From assembly GCA_002405445.1 (NCBI GenBank), contig DHLV01000157.1, forward strand, positions 2,057 through 30,532: 28,476 bases of DNA, in the 5' to 3' direction. The notes below the pieces were generated by a model. The model worked only from the letters and a program-made list of their open reading frames with translations. It had not been told where the DNA came from and did not search any database. Shown piece by piece: positions 6,845 to 16,340 of this stretch. Positions within the stretch are counted from its first letter, which is position 1; each line of letters begins with the position of its first letter. Made by a program: the position numbers and the translations under genes. This DNA is from Flammeovirgaceae bacterium UBA4659 (GTDB lineage Bacteria > Bacteroidota > Bacteroidia > Cytophagales > Cyclobacteriaceae).

Positions 6845-9800
6845 ATGCGTAAACTTCTTCCAGTTGTTCTTGCTTTGGTTGTATCAATTGGTGCAACCGC
6901 CCAAAACCTCGACAGCGTTTTTAAATATGTCAAATACCGAAACATTGGTCCATTCAGAGGCGGGCGCTCGGTGTGTGCCACGGGCGTAGTCAGCGATCCG
7001 CTCACGTATTACATGGGTACTACGGGTGGCGGCTTGTGGAAAACGGAAGACGCAGGCGTAAGCTGGCGCAACATTTCAGACGGGTTTTTCAAAACGGGTT
7101 CAGTCGGTGCAGTAGCCGTTTCTGAGAGCGAGCCCAATGTGGTGTATGTTGGCATGGGCGAACACGCTCCGCGCGGAGTGATGACCACCTATGGCGATGG
7201 TGTTTACAAATCTACCGATGCGGGCAAAACCTGGAAGAAGATGGGCTTGGAAAAAACGTTACAGATTTCACGCATCGTGATCCACCCGCGCAATTCAGAT
7301 ATTGTGTACGTGGCGGCCCAAGGCGCTATCAACGGTCCCACGCAAGACCGCGGCATTTATAAATCTATCAATGGAGGAGTCACGTGGACGAAAGTCCTTT
7401 TTGTGAACGACCTTACGGGATGTTCTGAGCTTTCGATGGATATGAGCAACCCCAAAGTTTTATATGCTGCCATGTGGCATCACCAACGATTGCCTTGGAA
7501 AGTGATCAGCGGTGGGCCGGGCAGTGGTTTGTACAAGTCTACCGATGGCGGTGATACGTGGGAGAAAATCCACAATGGTCTTCCAAAAGAATTGGGCAAA
7601 ATGGCCATCGCGGTAAGCCGCGCCAACCCGGAAAAACTGTATGCAGTGATTGAAAGTGATTCTGAGAAGGAGCAAGGTGGCTTGTTTGTCTCAGATGATG
7701 CCGGAAAATCGTGGTACAAGCAAAGCAGCAACCACGAGCTGGTGCAGCGTGCGTGGTATTACATTGAGGTGTTTCCAGATCCGCAAAATGAGAATACTGT
7801 GTATGTGATGAGTGCTTCTGCGCTCCGTTCGATTGATGGTGGCAAAACCTGGGATCACATCTACACCCAACATGGCGATTACCACGATGTGTGGATGAAC
7901 CCAAAAAATTCAAAGAATATGGTGGTGGCAGATGATGGCGGAGCAAGTATCAGCTTCAATGGTGGCAAAACGTTTTCGTTGATTACCAACAACATGCCCA
8001 CTGCGCAGATTTATCGTGTGAATGTCGATAACAATTTTCCTTACCGTATCTACGGAGGGCAGCAAGACAATACCTCTGTGCGCATTGAAAGTTTGGCGCT
8101 GGGCAAGTGGGGCATAGGCGAACGCAACTGGGACTATTCTGCCGGTGGCGAAAGTGCATTTCTGGCGTTCAATCCAGATGACCCAAAGTTGGTAATGGGC
8201 GGAAGTTACCTTGGCACCATAGAGGCTTTGCAGCCTCACGCGCAGGCAGGTACCTCCATTATGGCTGCACCCATTCAATATTTGGGTCGTGCGAGTAAAG
8301 ACATGAAGTACCGGTTCAATTGGAATGCGCCCATCATTTGGTCTAAGCATGAGCCGAATACGTTTTATCACGGTTCGCAATTGTTGTTGCGCACGCGCGA
8401 TAACGGGGTGACTTGGGAAGAAGCCTCGCCCGATTTGACTCGCAACGAAAAAGACAAACAAGTAAAAGGCGGTGGTCCTTATACGGTTGAGGCGGTGGGC
8501 GCAGAAAATTATGGAACGCTCAGCTATGTGATCGAATCTGAAAAAGGAACGATTTGGACAGGAAGCGATGATGGCCTCGTGCAGCTTACGCGTGATTTCG
8601 GAAAGACATGGACAAATGTTACACCCAAGGGGTTAGCAGAATGCCTGATCAATTCAATCGATGTTTCACCACACGATCCGGCCACGGCCTACATTGCTAC
8701 CACACGCTACAAGTTTAATGACTTTACGCCTGGGTTGTTCAAGACCACCGATTATGGCAAAACGTGGGTCAACATCAGCAAGGGCATTCCGCAAGGCGCC
8801 TACACGCGCGTGGTGCGCGAAGATGATGTGCGCAAGAATTTGCTGTATGCCGGCACCGAACTTGGCATGTACATCAGTTGGAATGGCGGCAATACGTGGC
8901 AACCGTTTCAACTGAATTTACCGATTACGCCCATCACTGACTTGAAGGTGCATAAAGGTGATTTGCTGGTGGGCACCATGGGCCGTGCATTTTGGATTTT
9001 AGATGACTTGGGTTTGATACGCCAGCACAATGGTACGGTAGATGAGTCGTTTAAGATTTATAAGCCGGAAGATGCGATCATTGGCAATTGGGGCAGCGGC
9101 ATGAACCAAACGTCTGCCACCAATAAAGGGACAGATGAGTTTATGGGTGTGAACCCGGCCAATGGTGTGGTGGTATATTACCAACTGCCACGGCTCGCAG
9201 ATTCTTTACACATTACCTTGGAGATACGTGATGAAGCAGGGAAGCTGGTGCGCATGCTTTCTTCAAAACCGGATCCGGGTTTTCGTTCGTACCCCGGTGG
9301 CCCTTCCCCAGAACCGAAATTATTCAAAGAAAAAGGTCTGAACCGCTTTGTTTGGGACATGCGGTACGCCACCATGATGGGCGTTCCAGAGGCATATATA
9401 GAAAGCAGCTTTCGCGGGCACAAGACCGTGCCGGGAAACTACACGGTGACGCTTAGCGATGGTAAAAATACAAGCAAGGCAGATTTCAAGATATTGCCCA
9501 ACCCGCATTATGATGTATCGCCACGGGAATATGCCGAATACAATTCTTTTATGCTGACGATGGAGGAAAAGTTGAAAGATATGCACAAGAAGGTAAACGA
9601 CATTTTAAAAATGCGCGAGCAGATTGAAGAAATCACGCGTGAGCTGGAGGGAGCGAAATTCAAATTGTTGAAAAAAGCTGGCGAGGCGTTGGCAGACAAA
9701 ATGAAGGCATGGGATGACGACATGGTGCAACGCAAGTCGAAAGCGTATGACGATGTGGATAATTTTGAAAACAAGTTCACCGCTAACTTCATGTTTTTGA

Positions 9801-9979
9801 TGAACCACTCGGAGAGCGACATCCCACGCGTCACCAAGCCTAACCGCGATCGGTATGACGAGTTGATGAAGGAATGGAGCGTGTTGAACGCACGTGCGAT
9901 GGAGATCCTTGAAAAAGATGTGCCCACATACTCTAAGCAATTGTGGGATGCAGGGATTGGTGCGGTCAGGGTTCCTTAA
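6845..9979 (+). CDS. Large secreted BNR/VPS10-like beta-propeller protein
   Basis: Predicted exported protein of 1044 residues, of the type often labelled 'glycosyl hydrolase' or sortilin/VPS10-like. The start at 6845 is preferred because it begins with a clean signal peptide ([20 protein letters not shown]); the frame is open from 6761, but that adds an implausible 28 residues. I count about eleven Asp-box (SxDxGxTW) motifs, such as [30 protein letters not shown] and ISWNGGNTW, spread over about the first 700 residues; this suggests two seven-bladed propellers. A beta-rich FlgD-like segment ([11 protein letters not shown]) and a Lys/Glu-rich helical C-terminus follow. No sialidase active-site Arg triad is evident, so a binding role is at least as likely as hydrolysis. 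No T9SS sorting tail is visible. Confidence 0.88.
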   Translation: MRKLLPVVLALVVSIGATAQNLDSVFKYVKYRNIGPFRGGRSVCATGVVSDPLTYYMGTTGGGLWKTEDAGVSWRNISDGFFKTGSVGAVAVSESEPNVVYVGMGEHAPRGVMTTYGDGVYKSTDAGKTWKKMGLEKTLQISRIVIHPRNSDIVYVAAQGAINGPTQDRGIYKSINGGVTWTKVLFVNDLTGCSELSMDMSNPKVLYAAMWHHQRLPWKVISGGPGSGLYKSTDGGDTWEKIHNGLPKELGKMAIAVSRANPEKLYAVIESDSEKEQGGLFVSDDAGKSWYKQSSNHELVQRAWYYIEVFPDPQNENTVYVMSASALRSIDGGKTWDHIYTQHGDYHDVWMNPKNSKNMVVADDGGASISFNGGKTFSLITNNMPTAQIYRVNVDNNFPYRIYGGQQDNTSVRIESLALGKWGIGERNWDYSAGGESAFLAFNPDDPKLVMGGSYLGTIEALQPHAQAGTSIMAAPIQYLGRASKDMKYRFNWNAPIIWSKHEPNTFYHGSQLLLRTRDNGVTWEEASPDLTRNEKDKQVKGGGPYTVEAVGAENYGTLSYVIESEKGTIWTGSDDGLVQLTRDFGKTWTNVTPKGLAECLINSIDVSPHDPATAYIATTRYKFNDFTPGLFKTTDYGKTWVNISKGIPQGAYTRVVREDDVRKNLLYAGTELGMYISWNGGNTWQPFQLNLPITPITDLKVHKGDLLVGTMGRAFWILDDLGLIRQHNGTVDESFKIYKPEDAIIGNWGSGMNQTSATNKGTDEFMGVNPANGVVVYYQLPRLADSLHITLEIRDEAGKLVRMLSSKPDPGFRSYPGGPSPEPKLFKEKGLNRFVWDMRYATMMGVPEAYIESSFRGHKTVPGNYTVTLSDGKNTSKADFKILPNPHYDVSPREYAEYNSFMLTMEEKLKDMHKKVNDILKMREQIEEITRELEGAKFKLLKKAGEALADKMKAWDDDMVQRKSKAYDDVDNFENKFTANFMFLMNHSESDIPRVTKPNRDRYDELMKEWSVLNARAMEILEKDVPTYSKQLWDAGIGAVRVP

Positions 9980-10002
9980 GTTTTGTTCGATGTCAGGTTG
10001 CG

Positions 10003-10038
10003 CGTGGCGAAACCGTTTTGAAATATGACTCCGCCACG
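10003..10038. other. Inverted repeat between convergent genes
   Basis: CGTGGCG (10003-10009) and CGCCACG (10032-10038) form a perfect 7-bp stem with a 22-base loop, in the 66-base gap where the BNR protein gene and the transporter gene converge. The location suits a bidirectional terminator, but no T-tract follows on either strand, so the role is uncertain. Confidence 0.35.
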
Positions 10039-10045
10039 GATTCAG

Positions 10046-11404
10046 TTATATTAAATACAACCACAACCAAATTAATATCAGCGGCACAATGTATTGAATG
10101 AGTGCATGCCAGGTTCTTAGTTGAGAGGTGTTGGGCACATTCATGGCGGCAAGCGTTTGATTTTTGTTCAATAACCAGCCTGCTAACAAGGCCATTAGTA
10201 TTCCGCCCAGCGGCATCAAAACGTTGGAGCCAAAATAGTCAATCAATTCAAAAATGGTTTTGCCTGCAAAATGTGGAATAAACCCTAGCGGTGTGAAGTG
10301 CTTTAAGCTGCTGAACGAAAAAACCGTTGCCAAGCCAATCAGCCAAAGCAACACACCTGCCACCCAAGTAATTCGAGCACGGCTATAGGGGAGTGTCTCT
10401 TCTAAGTGAGAAATAATCGACTCCAGTAATGAGATGGAAGAAGTCAGCGCTGCAAAAAAAAGCAGCAGAAAAAAGAACGCGCCAATAAATCCGCCACCCG
10501 GAATTTCTGCAAACGACATTGGCAGTGTAACAAAAATCAACCCGGGACCTTCGGCTGGTGATAATCCGTATTGAAACACGATCGGAAAAATAGCAAGGCC
10601 AGCGAGAATGGATGCCGCTCCGTCAGAAAATGCAATGATTGCCGATGATTTTAGCACATTAGTATGGGGCGGCATGTAGGCTCCATAGGTCAGCATAACA
10701 CCTACGCCAATGCCCAACGAAAAGAACGCCTGCCCAAACGCTGCAAGCACCACACTGGGCGTGAGTTTTGAAAAGTCGGGGGCAAACAGGAATTGCAATG
10801 CCTTGCCGAGTTCGCCAAAAATTGCGCCATATAATACCAGTAGCAATAAGATGACAAATAACGTGGGCATCATCCAACCCACTGATTTCTCCAAACCCTC
10901 CTGCACTCCTTTGGCGACAATCCATGTGGTGGCCAATACGAAGATGCCTTGTCCCAACATCATGCGAAAGGGGCTATCAAGTAACTGTTGGTAAAAAGCT
11001 GCTGCTGATTCTTTGTTCAAGTCGTTCAGCGAACCTGCCAATGAAGTGACGGTGTAATCCAGTGTCCATCCGGCAATCACACAGTAAAAACTTAGAATTA
11101 AAAATACAGTCACCATCGCTACCCAGCCGAAGTACTTCCAGCCTTGATGTATGCCATCGGACTTAGCTAAGTTTTGTAGGGTGCCGACCATGCTTTTCCC
11201 TCCACGTTTGCCAATGACCATTTCGGCTGCTAAAATCGGTACGCCCATGATCACCAACGAAAGAATGTACACCAACACAAAAGCACCACCGCCATTTTCA
11301 CCTGCCAAGTAAGTGAACTTCCAGATGTTCGAAAGTCCAACTGTGCTGCCAATGGAGGCGAGCAAAAAAACGTAATTGGATGACCAGGTTTTTGAAGATG
11401 ACAT
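10046..11404 (-). CDS. Sodium-dependent transporter of the SNF/NSS (LeuT-like) family
   Basis: Integral membrane protein of 452 residues with about 11-12 hydrophobic segments. The family signature is at the N-terminus: WSSNYVFLLASIGSTVGLSNIWKF (in outline) followed by ENGGGAFVLVY and GVPILAAEMVIGKRGG, corresponding to TM1 (unwound, sodium and substrate binding) and TM2 of LeuT. It should import an amino acid or related small solute with sodium; the substrate cannot be read from sequence. It lies downstream of the aldo/keto reductase on the same strand, but 99 bases and a palindromic repeat separate them, so co-transcription is doubtful. Confidence 0.93.
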   Translation of the reverse strand: MSSSKTWSSNYVFLLASIGSTVGLSNIWKFTYLAGENGGGAFVLVYILSLVIMGVPILAAEMVIGKRGGKSMVGTLQNLAKSDGIHQGWKYFGWVAMVTVFLILSFYCVIAGWTLDYTVTSLAGSLNDLNKESAAAFYQQLLDSPFRMMLGQGIFVLATTWIVAKGVQEGLEKSVGWMMPTLFVILLLLVLYGAIFGELGKALQFLFAPDFSKLTPSVVLAAFGQAFFSLGIGVGVMLTYGAYMPPHTNVLKSSAIIAFSDGAASILAGLAIFPIVFQYGLSPAEGPGLIFVTLPMSFAEIPGGGFIGAFFFLLLFFAALTSSISLLESIISHLEETLPYSRARITWVAGVLLWLIGLATVFSFSSLKHFTPLGFIPHFAGKTIFELIDYFGSNVLMPLGGILMALLAGWLLNKNQTLAAMNVPNTSQLRTWHALIQYIVPLILIWLWLYLI

Positions 11405-11418
11405 ATTAACCGTTTAGG

Positions 11419-11482
11419 TCAATTCTGAGCGTAGCGAAGAATCTCACTGAAACTCTTCGTTCTGTACCTTACTTAGAATTGA
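11419..11482. repeat. Palindromic intergenic repeat
   Basis: Outer arms TCAATTCTGAG (11419-11429) and CTTAGAATTGA (11472-11482) match at 10 of 11 positions as an inverted repeat. Inner arms CGAAGA (11435-11440) and TCTTCG (11454-11459) pair perfectly. The left half, TTCTGAGCGTAGCGAAGAAT, is a motif I recall as common between genes in Bacteroidota. It lies between the aldo/keto reductase stop and the transporter start, and could be transcribed as a hairpin. Confidence 0.65.
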
Positions 11483-11503
11483 TTAATATTTTTTGTTGTT
11501 GGT

Positions 11504-12544
11504 TCAACTATTCAAATTATATCGCATAATCCTTCCGTGCGGCCCATCTTTGATGCGCTCCAAATCAAACACATCGCCCGCAATCAACTTTTTTTCACTC
11601 AATGCTTTTTCTATTGTAGCCATTTCGCTTGGCGATAACTCGAAATCAAATACGCGAAGATTGTCTGCAATGTGCGCCTGGCTGCGCGCCCCAATGATGG
11701 CAGCCGCCACACAGGGTTTTTGGAGAATGTAGCGTGTGGCCACATTGGTAATGCTAACATTTTTCTGCAGCGCAATTTGTTGGATGGTCTGTAAGATGTG
11801 TTGCAGCACATCCCATCCACCCATCTCTTCAACTATCAATTTGTACTTGATCAGCGATCGGTTTTCAAAAGGAGGCATAGGCTCTGGCTTGCCTAGCCAG
11901 CGATCACTTAAGAACCCACCAGCCACGGTGCCATAACAAACCAACTGAATGTTATTCGCTTGACAGAAGGCTGACAGCTCTTTCTCCGGTCGGTTATCGA
12001 GAAGAGAATACTGAACTTGCAGTGTGTTGATGTGCACACCCGCATCGGTCATTGCTTTTGTAGCAAGGGTATTGAAGTTAGTGCCGCCCAACAACTTGAT
12101 TTTGCCTGCCTGTTGCAGTTCTTTTAGCCAATGCGCAGTTTCCACCCAATTGGGCACTGCATAATTCCACCAACTGAACTGCACCATGTCCAATTGCTCA
12201 ACACCCAACCGCAAAAGCGATCGGTCAATCACTTTTTCAACTTCTCGCTTTGTGAGATTAGCAAGCAGGTCGTAGTCAGGCACATATTTAGTGAAGACTT
12301 GAATCGGGGCATCCATTCCACGCTTGGTGCGATACTCTTTTCGGAATGAACCAATCAATTCTTCCACGCCTGTGTAAATGTCAGCACAATCAAATGTGGT
12401 GATGCCGGCATCCACAAACGCGACCATATCTTCAATGGCATGTTGTTGATTGCCTTCACTGTGCCCGGCCGAGAGCTGCCAGCCGCCCTTCATTATCCGC
12501 GAGATTTCGAACCCTGGAGTCAGGGTGAATTTTTCAACTTTCAT
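11504..12544 (-). CDS. Aldo/keto reductase with altered catalytic tetrad
   Basis: TIM-barrel NAD(P)H-dependent oxidoreductase family protein of 346 residues. Three of the four classical catalytic residues are present: D52 and Y57 in FDCADIY, and K86 in VFTKYVPD. The fourth, usually His in a QFHWW context, is Ser124 in DMVQFSWW. The C-terminal IIGARSQAHIADNL segment is the usual cofactor phosphate-binding region. The gene is last in a tight three-gene unit: its ATG overlaps the stop of the TIGR04076-like gene by 4 bases, and that gene follows the sarcosine oxidase-like gene by 2 bases. It may reduce an aldehyde or imine produced by the oxidase; the missing His means reduced or different chemistry is possible. 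Confidence 0.88.
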   Translation of the reverse strand: MKVEKFTLTPGFEISRIMKGGWQLSAGHSEGNQQHAIEDMVAFVDAGITTFDCADIYTGVEELIGSFRKEYRTKRGMDAPIQVFTKYVPDYDLLANLTKREVEKVIDRSLLRLGVEQLDMVQFSWWNYAVPNWVETAHWLKELQQAGKIKLLGGTNFNTLATKAMTDAGVHINTLQVQYSLLDNRPEKELSAFCQANNIQLVCYGTVAGGFLSDRWLGKPEPMPPFENRSLIKYKLIVEEMGGWDVLQHILQTIQQIALQKNVSITNVATRYILQKPCVAAAIIGARSQAHIADNLRVFDFELSPSEMATIEKALSEKKLIAGDVFDLERIKDGPHGRIMRYNLNS

Positions 12545-12894
12545 TTTTCAGCCCACGGATTATTTTCTGGAAGAGGAACAACCGTGGTGGCAGCGCGGTT
12601 GTATTCGCGCTTGCCGATACGGGATATTTTGAAACGCGCTCCACAGTGTGGATCAGGGCACGCGATGATATGGTCGGTGGCCATCCAATCGTATTCGTTT
12701 AACGGACGTTGCTTGGGTGTAAGCAGCGGGAGCAAGGCGGCCAACGCGTAAAGTGAAAAAGGTCGTTCTGTTTTAAAGTGCAGGTTTTCTCCAATTACTT
12801 CAAAGGCATCGCCCAGTTGGTGGCTGCACACAAAAGGCTTGTCGCCTTCAATTACTTCAACCTTTAAATCGTATAGATGAAAGGATGCGCTCAT
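12541..12894 (-). CDS. Small TIGR04076-like protein
   Basis: Protein of 117 residues of unknown function. YDLKVEVIEGD near the N-terminus, a conserved-looking QLGDAFEV block, an aromatic/leucine-rich FSLYALAALLPLL segment and ACPDPHCGARFKI near residues 78-90 match my memory of the TIGR04076 family. Three cysteines (C23, C79, C84) could bind a metal, but they do not form a standard zinc-ribbon spacing. No signal peptide or membrane segment. It sits between and is coupled to a flavin amine oxidase and an aldo/keto reductase, which points to a role in the same pathway, perhaps as a small binding or accessory subunit. Family assignment is moderately sure; function is unknown. Confidence 0.7.
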   Translation of the reverse strand: MSASFHLYDLKVEVIEGDKPFVCSHQLGDAFEVIGENLHFKTERPFSLYALAALLPLLTPKQRPLNEYDWMATDHIIACPDPHCGARFKISRIGKREYNRAATTVVPLPENNPWAEK

Positions 12895-12896
12895 CG

Positions 12897-14051
12897 TTAA
12901 TAATTGTTAAATCGTTTCAATCTTAAAAAGTCAATCGGCTGAATTGTTTTGCCTGTGGTGGCGAGTTCGCCAAGTATTTCTCCGACTACAGAGGCAAACT
13001 TAAACCCGTGTCCGCTAAAGCCAGCGGCAATGATGAGATCATCATCGTCTGGATGTGTGTCGATGATGAAATGCTCATCGGGCGAATAGGTGTACAAACA
13101 TGTTTTTACGCTCAACACTTCTCCAAATGCGTTGGGAATAAATTTCTTCACCGCATGCAGTAGGATTGCCACTTCATCCTGGGTGTGGCTCCGGTCCACA
13201 TGGTCGGGGTCAGATGGCAAGCCGGGGTAATGGTAGGCAACCTTCAATCCGAGCGGCCCCCCGAGTTTACCCGCTGGCACAATCGGGAATCCGTAGAGTG
13301 CGCCCGGAATTTTTTCATCAGCAATCAACCAGCATGGGAAATGATCGATGGTGAAGTCATCCCATTTGGTTGGATTCACCCACACAATCACCTGACGTGT
13401 AACTTTCAATTTCGCGTTAAGCGAAGGAACCAGATGCCCACTCCACGCACCACCGCACACCACCAGTTTTTTTGCCGTGAAAATTCCTGCACTTGTTTCG
13501 ACATGGTACTCTCCATGTTGTTTTTTCCATGTGTGCACCCGCTGCCGTGTGAGCAACGTGGCACCCTGTCGGATAGACTCCTGCGCAAAACTCAGAATTG
13601 CGCGTTCGGGTGTCAAAAATCCGGCCTGTGGTTCAAACCATTGCTCATAATCGAGGGGCATCAAAAAATTCCTCGCTTTAGAATGTTGCCCGCGGGCAAT
13701 GTTATCCAATTTGATCTGGTGTAATTCTGCTGCCAGCCTGGTGCCTTTGATCAACTCATGATCTGCCCTGCCGGCATACAACAAGCCGGTCTCAAAGTAT
13801 AGTTGCGCACCGGTCTCTCTTTCCAGGCTTGCCCAGTTTTGGTAGGCGCGGTGCAACAGTGGCACGTAATCGGGGTGTTCAAAATACGCCTTGCGGATAA
13901 TCCGGCTCTGGCCTGCGTGTGAGCCCTGATCATGGGGAATATCGAATTGTTCGATTCCCAACACGCTGATGCCCTGTTTAGACAACCAATAGCAGGCAGC
14001 TGCACCCATTGAACCCACACCGATCACGATCACGTCAAAATGTTTATTCAT
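12897..14051 (-). CDS. Monomeric sarcosine oxidase / N-methyl amino acid oxidase-like flavoenzyme
   Basis: FAD-dependent oxidase of 384 residues. N-terminal dinucleotide motif G11-V-G13-S-M-G16. Residues matching those known in Bacillus monomeric sarcosine oxidase are all present at consistent spacing: R50 and R53 (QSRIIRKAY), Y253 (LYGFP), K270 and H274 (GLKVAYH, with K270 as the oxygen-activating Lys), C318 for covalent FAD attachment and Y320 in TCLYTYSPDEHF, and K351 (FSGHGFKF). Expected reaction: oxidative demethylation of sarcosine or another N-methyl/secondary amino acid to the primary amine, formaldehyde and hydrogen peroxide. N-methyltryptophan or pipecolate are alternatives. It is first in a coupled unit with the TIGR04076-like protein and aldo/keto reductase, 77 bases downstream of the Gfo/Idh/MocA gene; I see no promoter consensus in that gap. 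Confidence 0.92.
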   Translation of the reverse strand: MNKHFDVIVIGVGSMGAAACYWLSKQGISVLGIEQFDIPHDQGSHAGQSRIIRKAYFEHPDYVPLLHRAYQNWASLERETGAQLYFETGLLYAGRADHELIKGTRLAAELHQIKLDNIARGQHSKARNFLMPLDYEQWFEPQAGFLTPERAILSFAQESIRQGATLLTRQRVHTWKKQHGEYHVETSAGIFTAKKLVVCGGAWSGHLVPSLNAKLKVTRQVIVWVNPTKWDDFTIDHFPCWLIADEKIPGALYGFPIVPAGKLGGPLGLKVAYHYPGLPSDPDHVDRSHTQDEVAILLHAVKKFIPNAFGEVLSVKTCLYTYSPDEHFIIDTHPDDDDLIIAAGFSGHGFKFASVVGEILGELATTGKTIQPIDFLRLKRFNNY

Positions 14052-14128
14052 GGTTCGTATGTGAATGCACCGATGGTGGCATCCGGATTATTTTGAAAAG
14101 CACCTGGGGTCACAACTTATTCTTAGCA

Positions 14129-15565
14129 TCAAGCAAGCGACCAACCGTTGCGGTATTCGTTTTTGACAAATGCATTTGCATCGTCAAAGTTGGTGATCTT
14201 CATGTTTTTGGCATCCCAAAGTAACTTTTTCCGACCTGGGTAGGTGTAGCCTTGCCCATCTGCGTTCATCTTGCGCAACGAGTAACTGCGGATGGCGAGA
14301 TTGCCCATCAGCACGGCTTCGGTAAGAGGCCCTGCATAATCGAATTCAGAACTCAATGGCATGGCTCCAAAACCTTTCATGCAGGCGTCCACCCACTGCG
14401 TGTAGTGGCCGGCCTCATTTCCGGGCACACGGGGCAGTTTTGGTTTCGGCATGGTTACCTCTTTCATCCGTTTGGTGGGCAAAAGTGTAGGGTTGAGGCC
14501 ATAGCATCCGGCCATCAGTTTTCCCTTCGTTCCCTCCAATATGATTCCGTTACTGCCATCACCTAATTCCTCATCAGGCAGTAATTCCGCAGGACGCTCG
14601 GGCAGCAACCCACCATCCATCCACGTAAGTTTGATGTCGCCCTTTCCATCCTTCTTTGGAAATTTGAAATGGATAATTGATGAGGATGGTGCACATTCAA
14701 AATAGTTGGCCTCTTTGAAAATACCTTCCCAGTTGGTGGTGGCGCTGCATTCCACCTCTGACGGAAAGTCAACCGGCAAGATGCGGAAGAATGGGTCGAG
14801 GATGTGGCAGGCCATATCGCCCAATGCACCCGTTCCGAATTGCCACCAGCCCCGCCAGTTGAACGGCACATAGGCTGGGTTGAAGTCAATGAATTTCGAT
14901 GGACCGAGCCACAAATCCCAGTCAAGTTCTTTGGGTACTTCGTGTTTACCGGTAGGCGTAGGGATGCCCTGCGGCCACACGGGCCGGTTGGTCCACGCCA
15001 CGGCACCGGTCACATTGCCGATCAATCCTGCGTCCACCATTTCTTTCATTTTGCGCACATCTTCGTGCGAAGAAAATTGGTTGCCCATTTGGGTCACCAC
15101 TTTGTTTTTTCGTGCAGCTTCTGCCAACGTGCGTGCTTCGAAGATGGTATGGGTCAATGGCTTTTGCACATACACGTGCTTGCCGCGATAGATAGCCGCC
15201 ATGGTGGCCACTGCATGGGTGTGGTCAGGTGTTGAAACCGAAACGGCATCGATGCCTTTCTCTTGATCAAACATTTCCCTAAAATCGCGGTAATATTTTG
15301 CATCGGGAAATTTTTCCCTTGCCTTCACTGCCATGCGGTCGTCTACATCACACAGCACGGCAATTTTTGCTTTCGGGTTGGCGGCAAATCCCGTGAGGTC
15401 GGTATAACCTTTACCGCCTGCACCGATCCCTGCAATGTACAATGTATCGCTCGGGGCGATGTACCCATTGCCTCCCAGCACATGGCGCGGCAGAATGGTG
15501 AAGGCTGCGCCTGCCAGGCCTAAGGTCTTTAAAAATTCTCTGCGGTTTTTATTTGACTTGGTCAT
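14129..15565 (-). CDS. Tat-exported Gfo/Idh/MocA family oxidoreductase
   Basis: NAD(P)-dependent sugar-type dehydrogenase of 478 residues. The start at 15565 is chosen because it gives a twin-arginine signal (NRREFLKTLGLAGAA, residues 7-21); the frame extends 26 codons upstream, but only through the intergenic repeat, which translates to low-complexity NNKKTTT. The Rossmann motif is GIGAGGKG (46-53), and QKPLTHTIFEA (134-144) stands where most relatives have EKP. Periplasmic family members usually carry a tightly bound cofactor and act on sugar or cyclitol rings, for example in 3-keto-sugar chemistry. It follows the gamma-like subunit and GMC dehydrogenase genes, supporting a shared periplasmic sugar-oxidation pathway, but the substrate is unknown. 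Confidence 0.9.
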   Translation of the reverse strand: MTKSNKNRREFLKTLGLAGAAFTILPRHVLGGNGYIAPSDTLYIAGIGAGGKGYTDLTGFAANPKAKIAVLCDVDDRMAVKAREKFPDAKYYRDFREMFDQEKGIDAVSVSTPDHTHAVATMAAIYRGKHVYVQKPLTHTIFEARTLAEAARKNKVVTQMGNQFSSHEDVRKMKEMVDAGLIGNVTGAVAWTNRPVWPQGIPTPTGKHEVPKELDWDLWLGPSKFIDFNPAYVPFNWRGWWQFGTGALGDMACHILDPFFRILPVDFPSEVECSATTNWEGIFKEANYFECAPSSSIIHFKFPKKDGKGDIKLTWMDGGLLPERPAELLPDEELGDGSNGIILEGTKGKLMAGCYGLNPTLLPTKRMKEVTMPKPKLPRVPGNEAGHYTQWVDACMKGFGAMPLSSEFDYAGPLTEAVLMGNLAIRSYSLRKMNADGQGYTYPGRKKLLWDAKNMKITNFDDANAFVKNEYRNGWSLA

Positions 15566-15576
15566 TGTGGTGGTTT

Positions 15577-15658
15577 TTTTGTTGTTCGTTGCTGGTTGTT
15601 TGTTGCTGGTTGTTCGTTGTTCGTTCAAAGCGACAACTACCAAAGGTCAACCAACAAC
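15577..15658. repeat. GTTGTTCGTTG-type intergenic repeat, copy 1
   Basis: Runs of GTTGTTCGTTGCTGGTTG and GTTTGTTGCTGGTTGTTCG (15581-15627), with a partly complementary CAACCAACAAC near 15648-15658, fill the 92-base gap between the gamma-like subunit stop and the Gfo/Idh/MocA start. Most of the unit recurs at 16341-16393. Because it is open in one frame, it creates a false N-terminal extension of the downstream gene. Confidence 0.6.
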
Positions 15659-16320
15659 TAACTTTCAAATTTGACACTTTCAGCAAGTGTTCGTTCATCG
15701 TACTTTAGTCCGTATTGATCAAGCACTTCTTGTGGCACGCCATCCCATTGGTTGGGTGTATTGCCGCGATAGTCAATGTCTTTCAAACCTATTTTGCTCG
15801 TATAAAACCCGGTGGCTGTCAGGTCGCGGAGCAGATTAAAAAACGAAACACCCTGTGTCATTTCAGGCTTGGCCAGTTCAGGAAACGCAATTTGATCGAT
15901 CATCGCGATTTGCTGCGCTGCGGTGCAGGAGACGAAAGCTGCATTGAACTGTTTAGCGCATTGCAGGTCGAGCCACCGCAAGCCACCGCGTAAGGGTGTC
16001 TGATGCCTTGGCATGTCTTTCACTATGAACTCTAAAAATTCAGGCGCTCCCGCGTCCGTGGCACTGCCTGATACGTCATCTTTTGGGATGATGATGTCGA
16101 CCAAAATCGTGAGCGTGGCCATCTCGTGTTCGTTAAAAAACGTTTCAGCCGATATTTTTTTGAAGTGTGCGATTTCATCCGGCTGTCGGTCGAACCCACC
16201 GTTGGCTGTTGCATCGTCAGCCACCGGCACTTGTTTTTTCTCAGGCTCGCACGATTGCAGCAACACGCCTGTAGCTACCGTGCCGACTGCGAGGGTTTTG
16301 AGGTATTTTCTTCTATCCAT
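15658..16320 (-). CDS. Gluconate 2-dehydrogenase subunit 3-like protein, Tat-targeted
   Basis: Predicted small (gamma) subunit of a periplasmic flavoprotein dehydrogenase, 220 residues from the ATG at 16320 (a GTG one codon upstream is possible). The N-terminus is a twin-arginine signal (DRRKYLK, residues 2-8), followed by a hydrophobic stretch ending in LLQSC with Cys24, which may be lipidated. The core FFNEHEMATLTILVDIIIP and APEFLEFIV, and the later GVSFFNLLRDLTATGFYTS, are typical of the Gluconate_2-dh3 family. Known relatives carry the signal-less catalytic subunit across the membrane with them. The GMC gene just upstream has no signal peptide, which fits this partnership. The two genes are separated by 74 bases containing a hairpin repeat. 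Confidence 0.88.
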   Translation of the reverse strand: MDRRKYLKTLAVGTVATGVLLQSCEPEKKQVPVADDATANGGFDRQPDEIAHFKKISAETFFNEHEMATLTILVDIIIPKDDVSGSATDAGAPEFLEFIVKDMPRHQTPLRGGLRWLDLQCAKQFNAAFVSCTAAQQIAMIDQIAFPELAKPEMTQGVSFFNLLRDLTATGFYTSKIGLKDIDYRGNTPNQWDGVPQEVLDQYGLKYDERTLAESVKFES

Positions 16321-16340
16321 CACTCAGTTGTTAGTTGTTC

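Noticed and set aside
14563..15006. 147-residue Pro/Arg-rich frame inside the Gfo/Idh/MocA gene
   Set aside because: It is a shifted-frame shadow of the real gene on the same strand.
15566..15643. 26-residue N-terminal extension of the Gfo/Idh/MocA protein
   Set aside because: It is only the intergenic repeat read in frame and would bury the Tat signal that begins at 15565.
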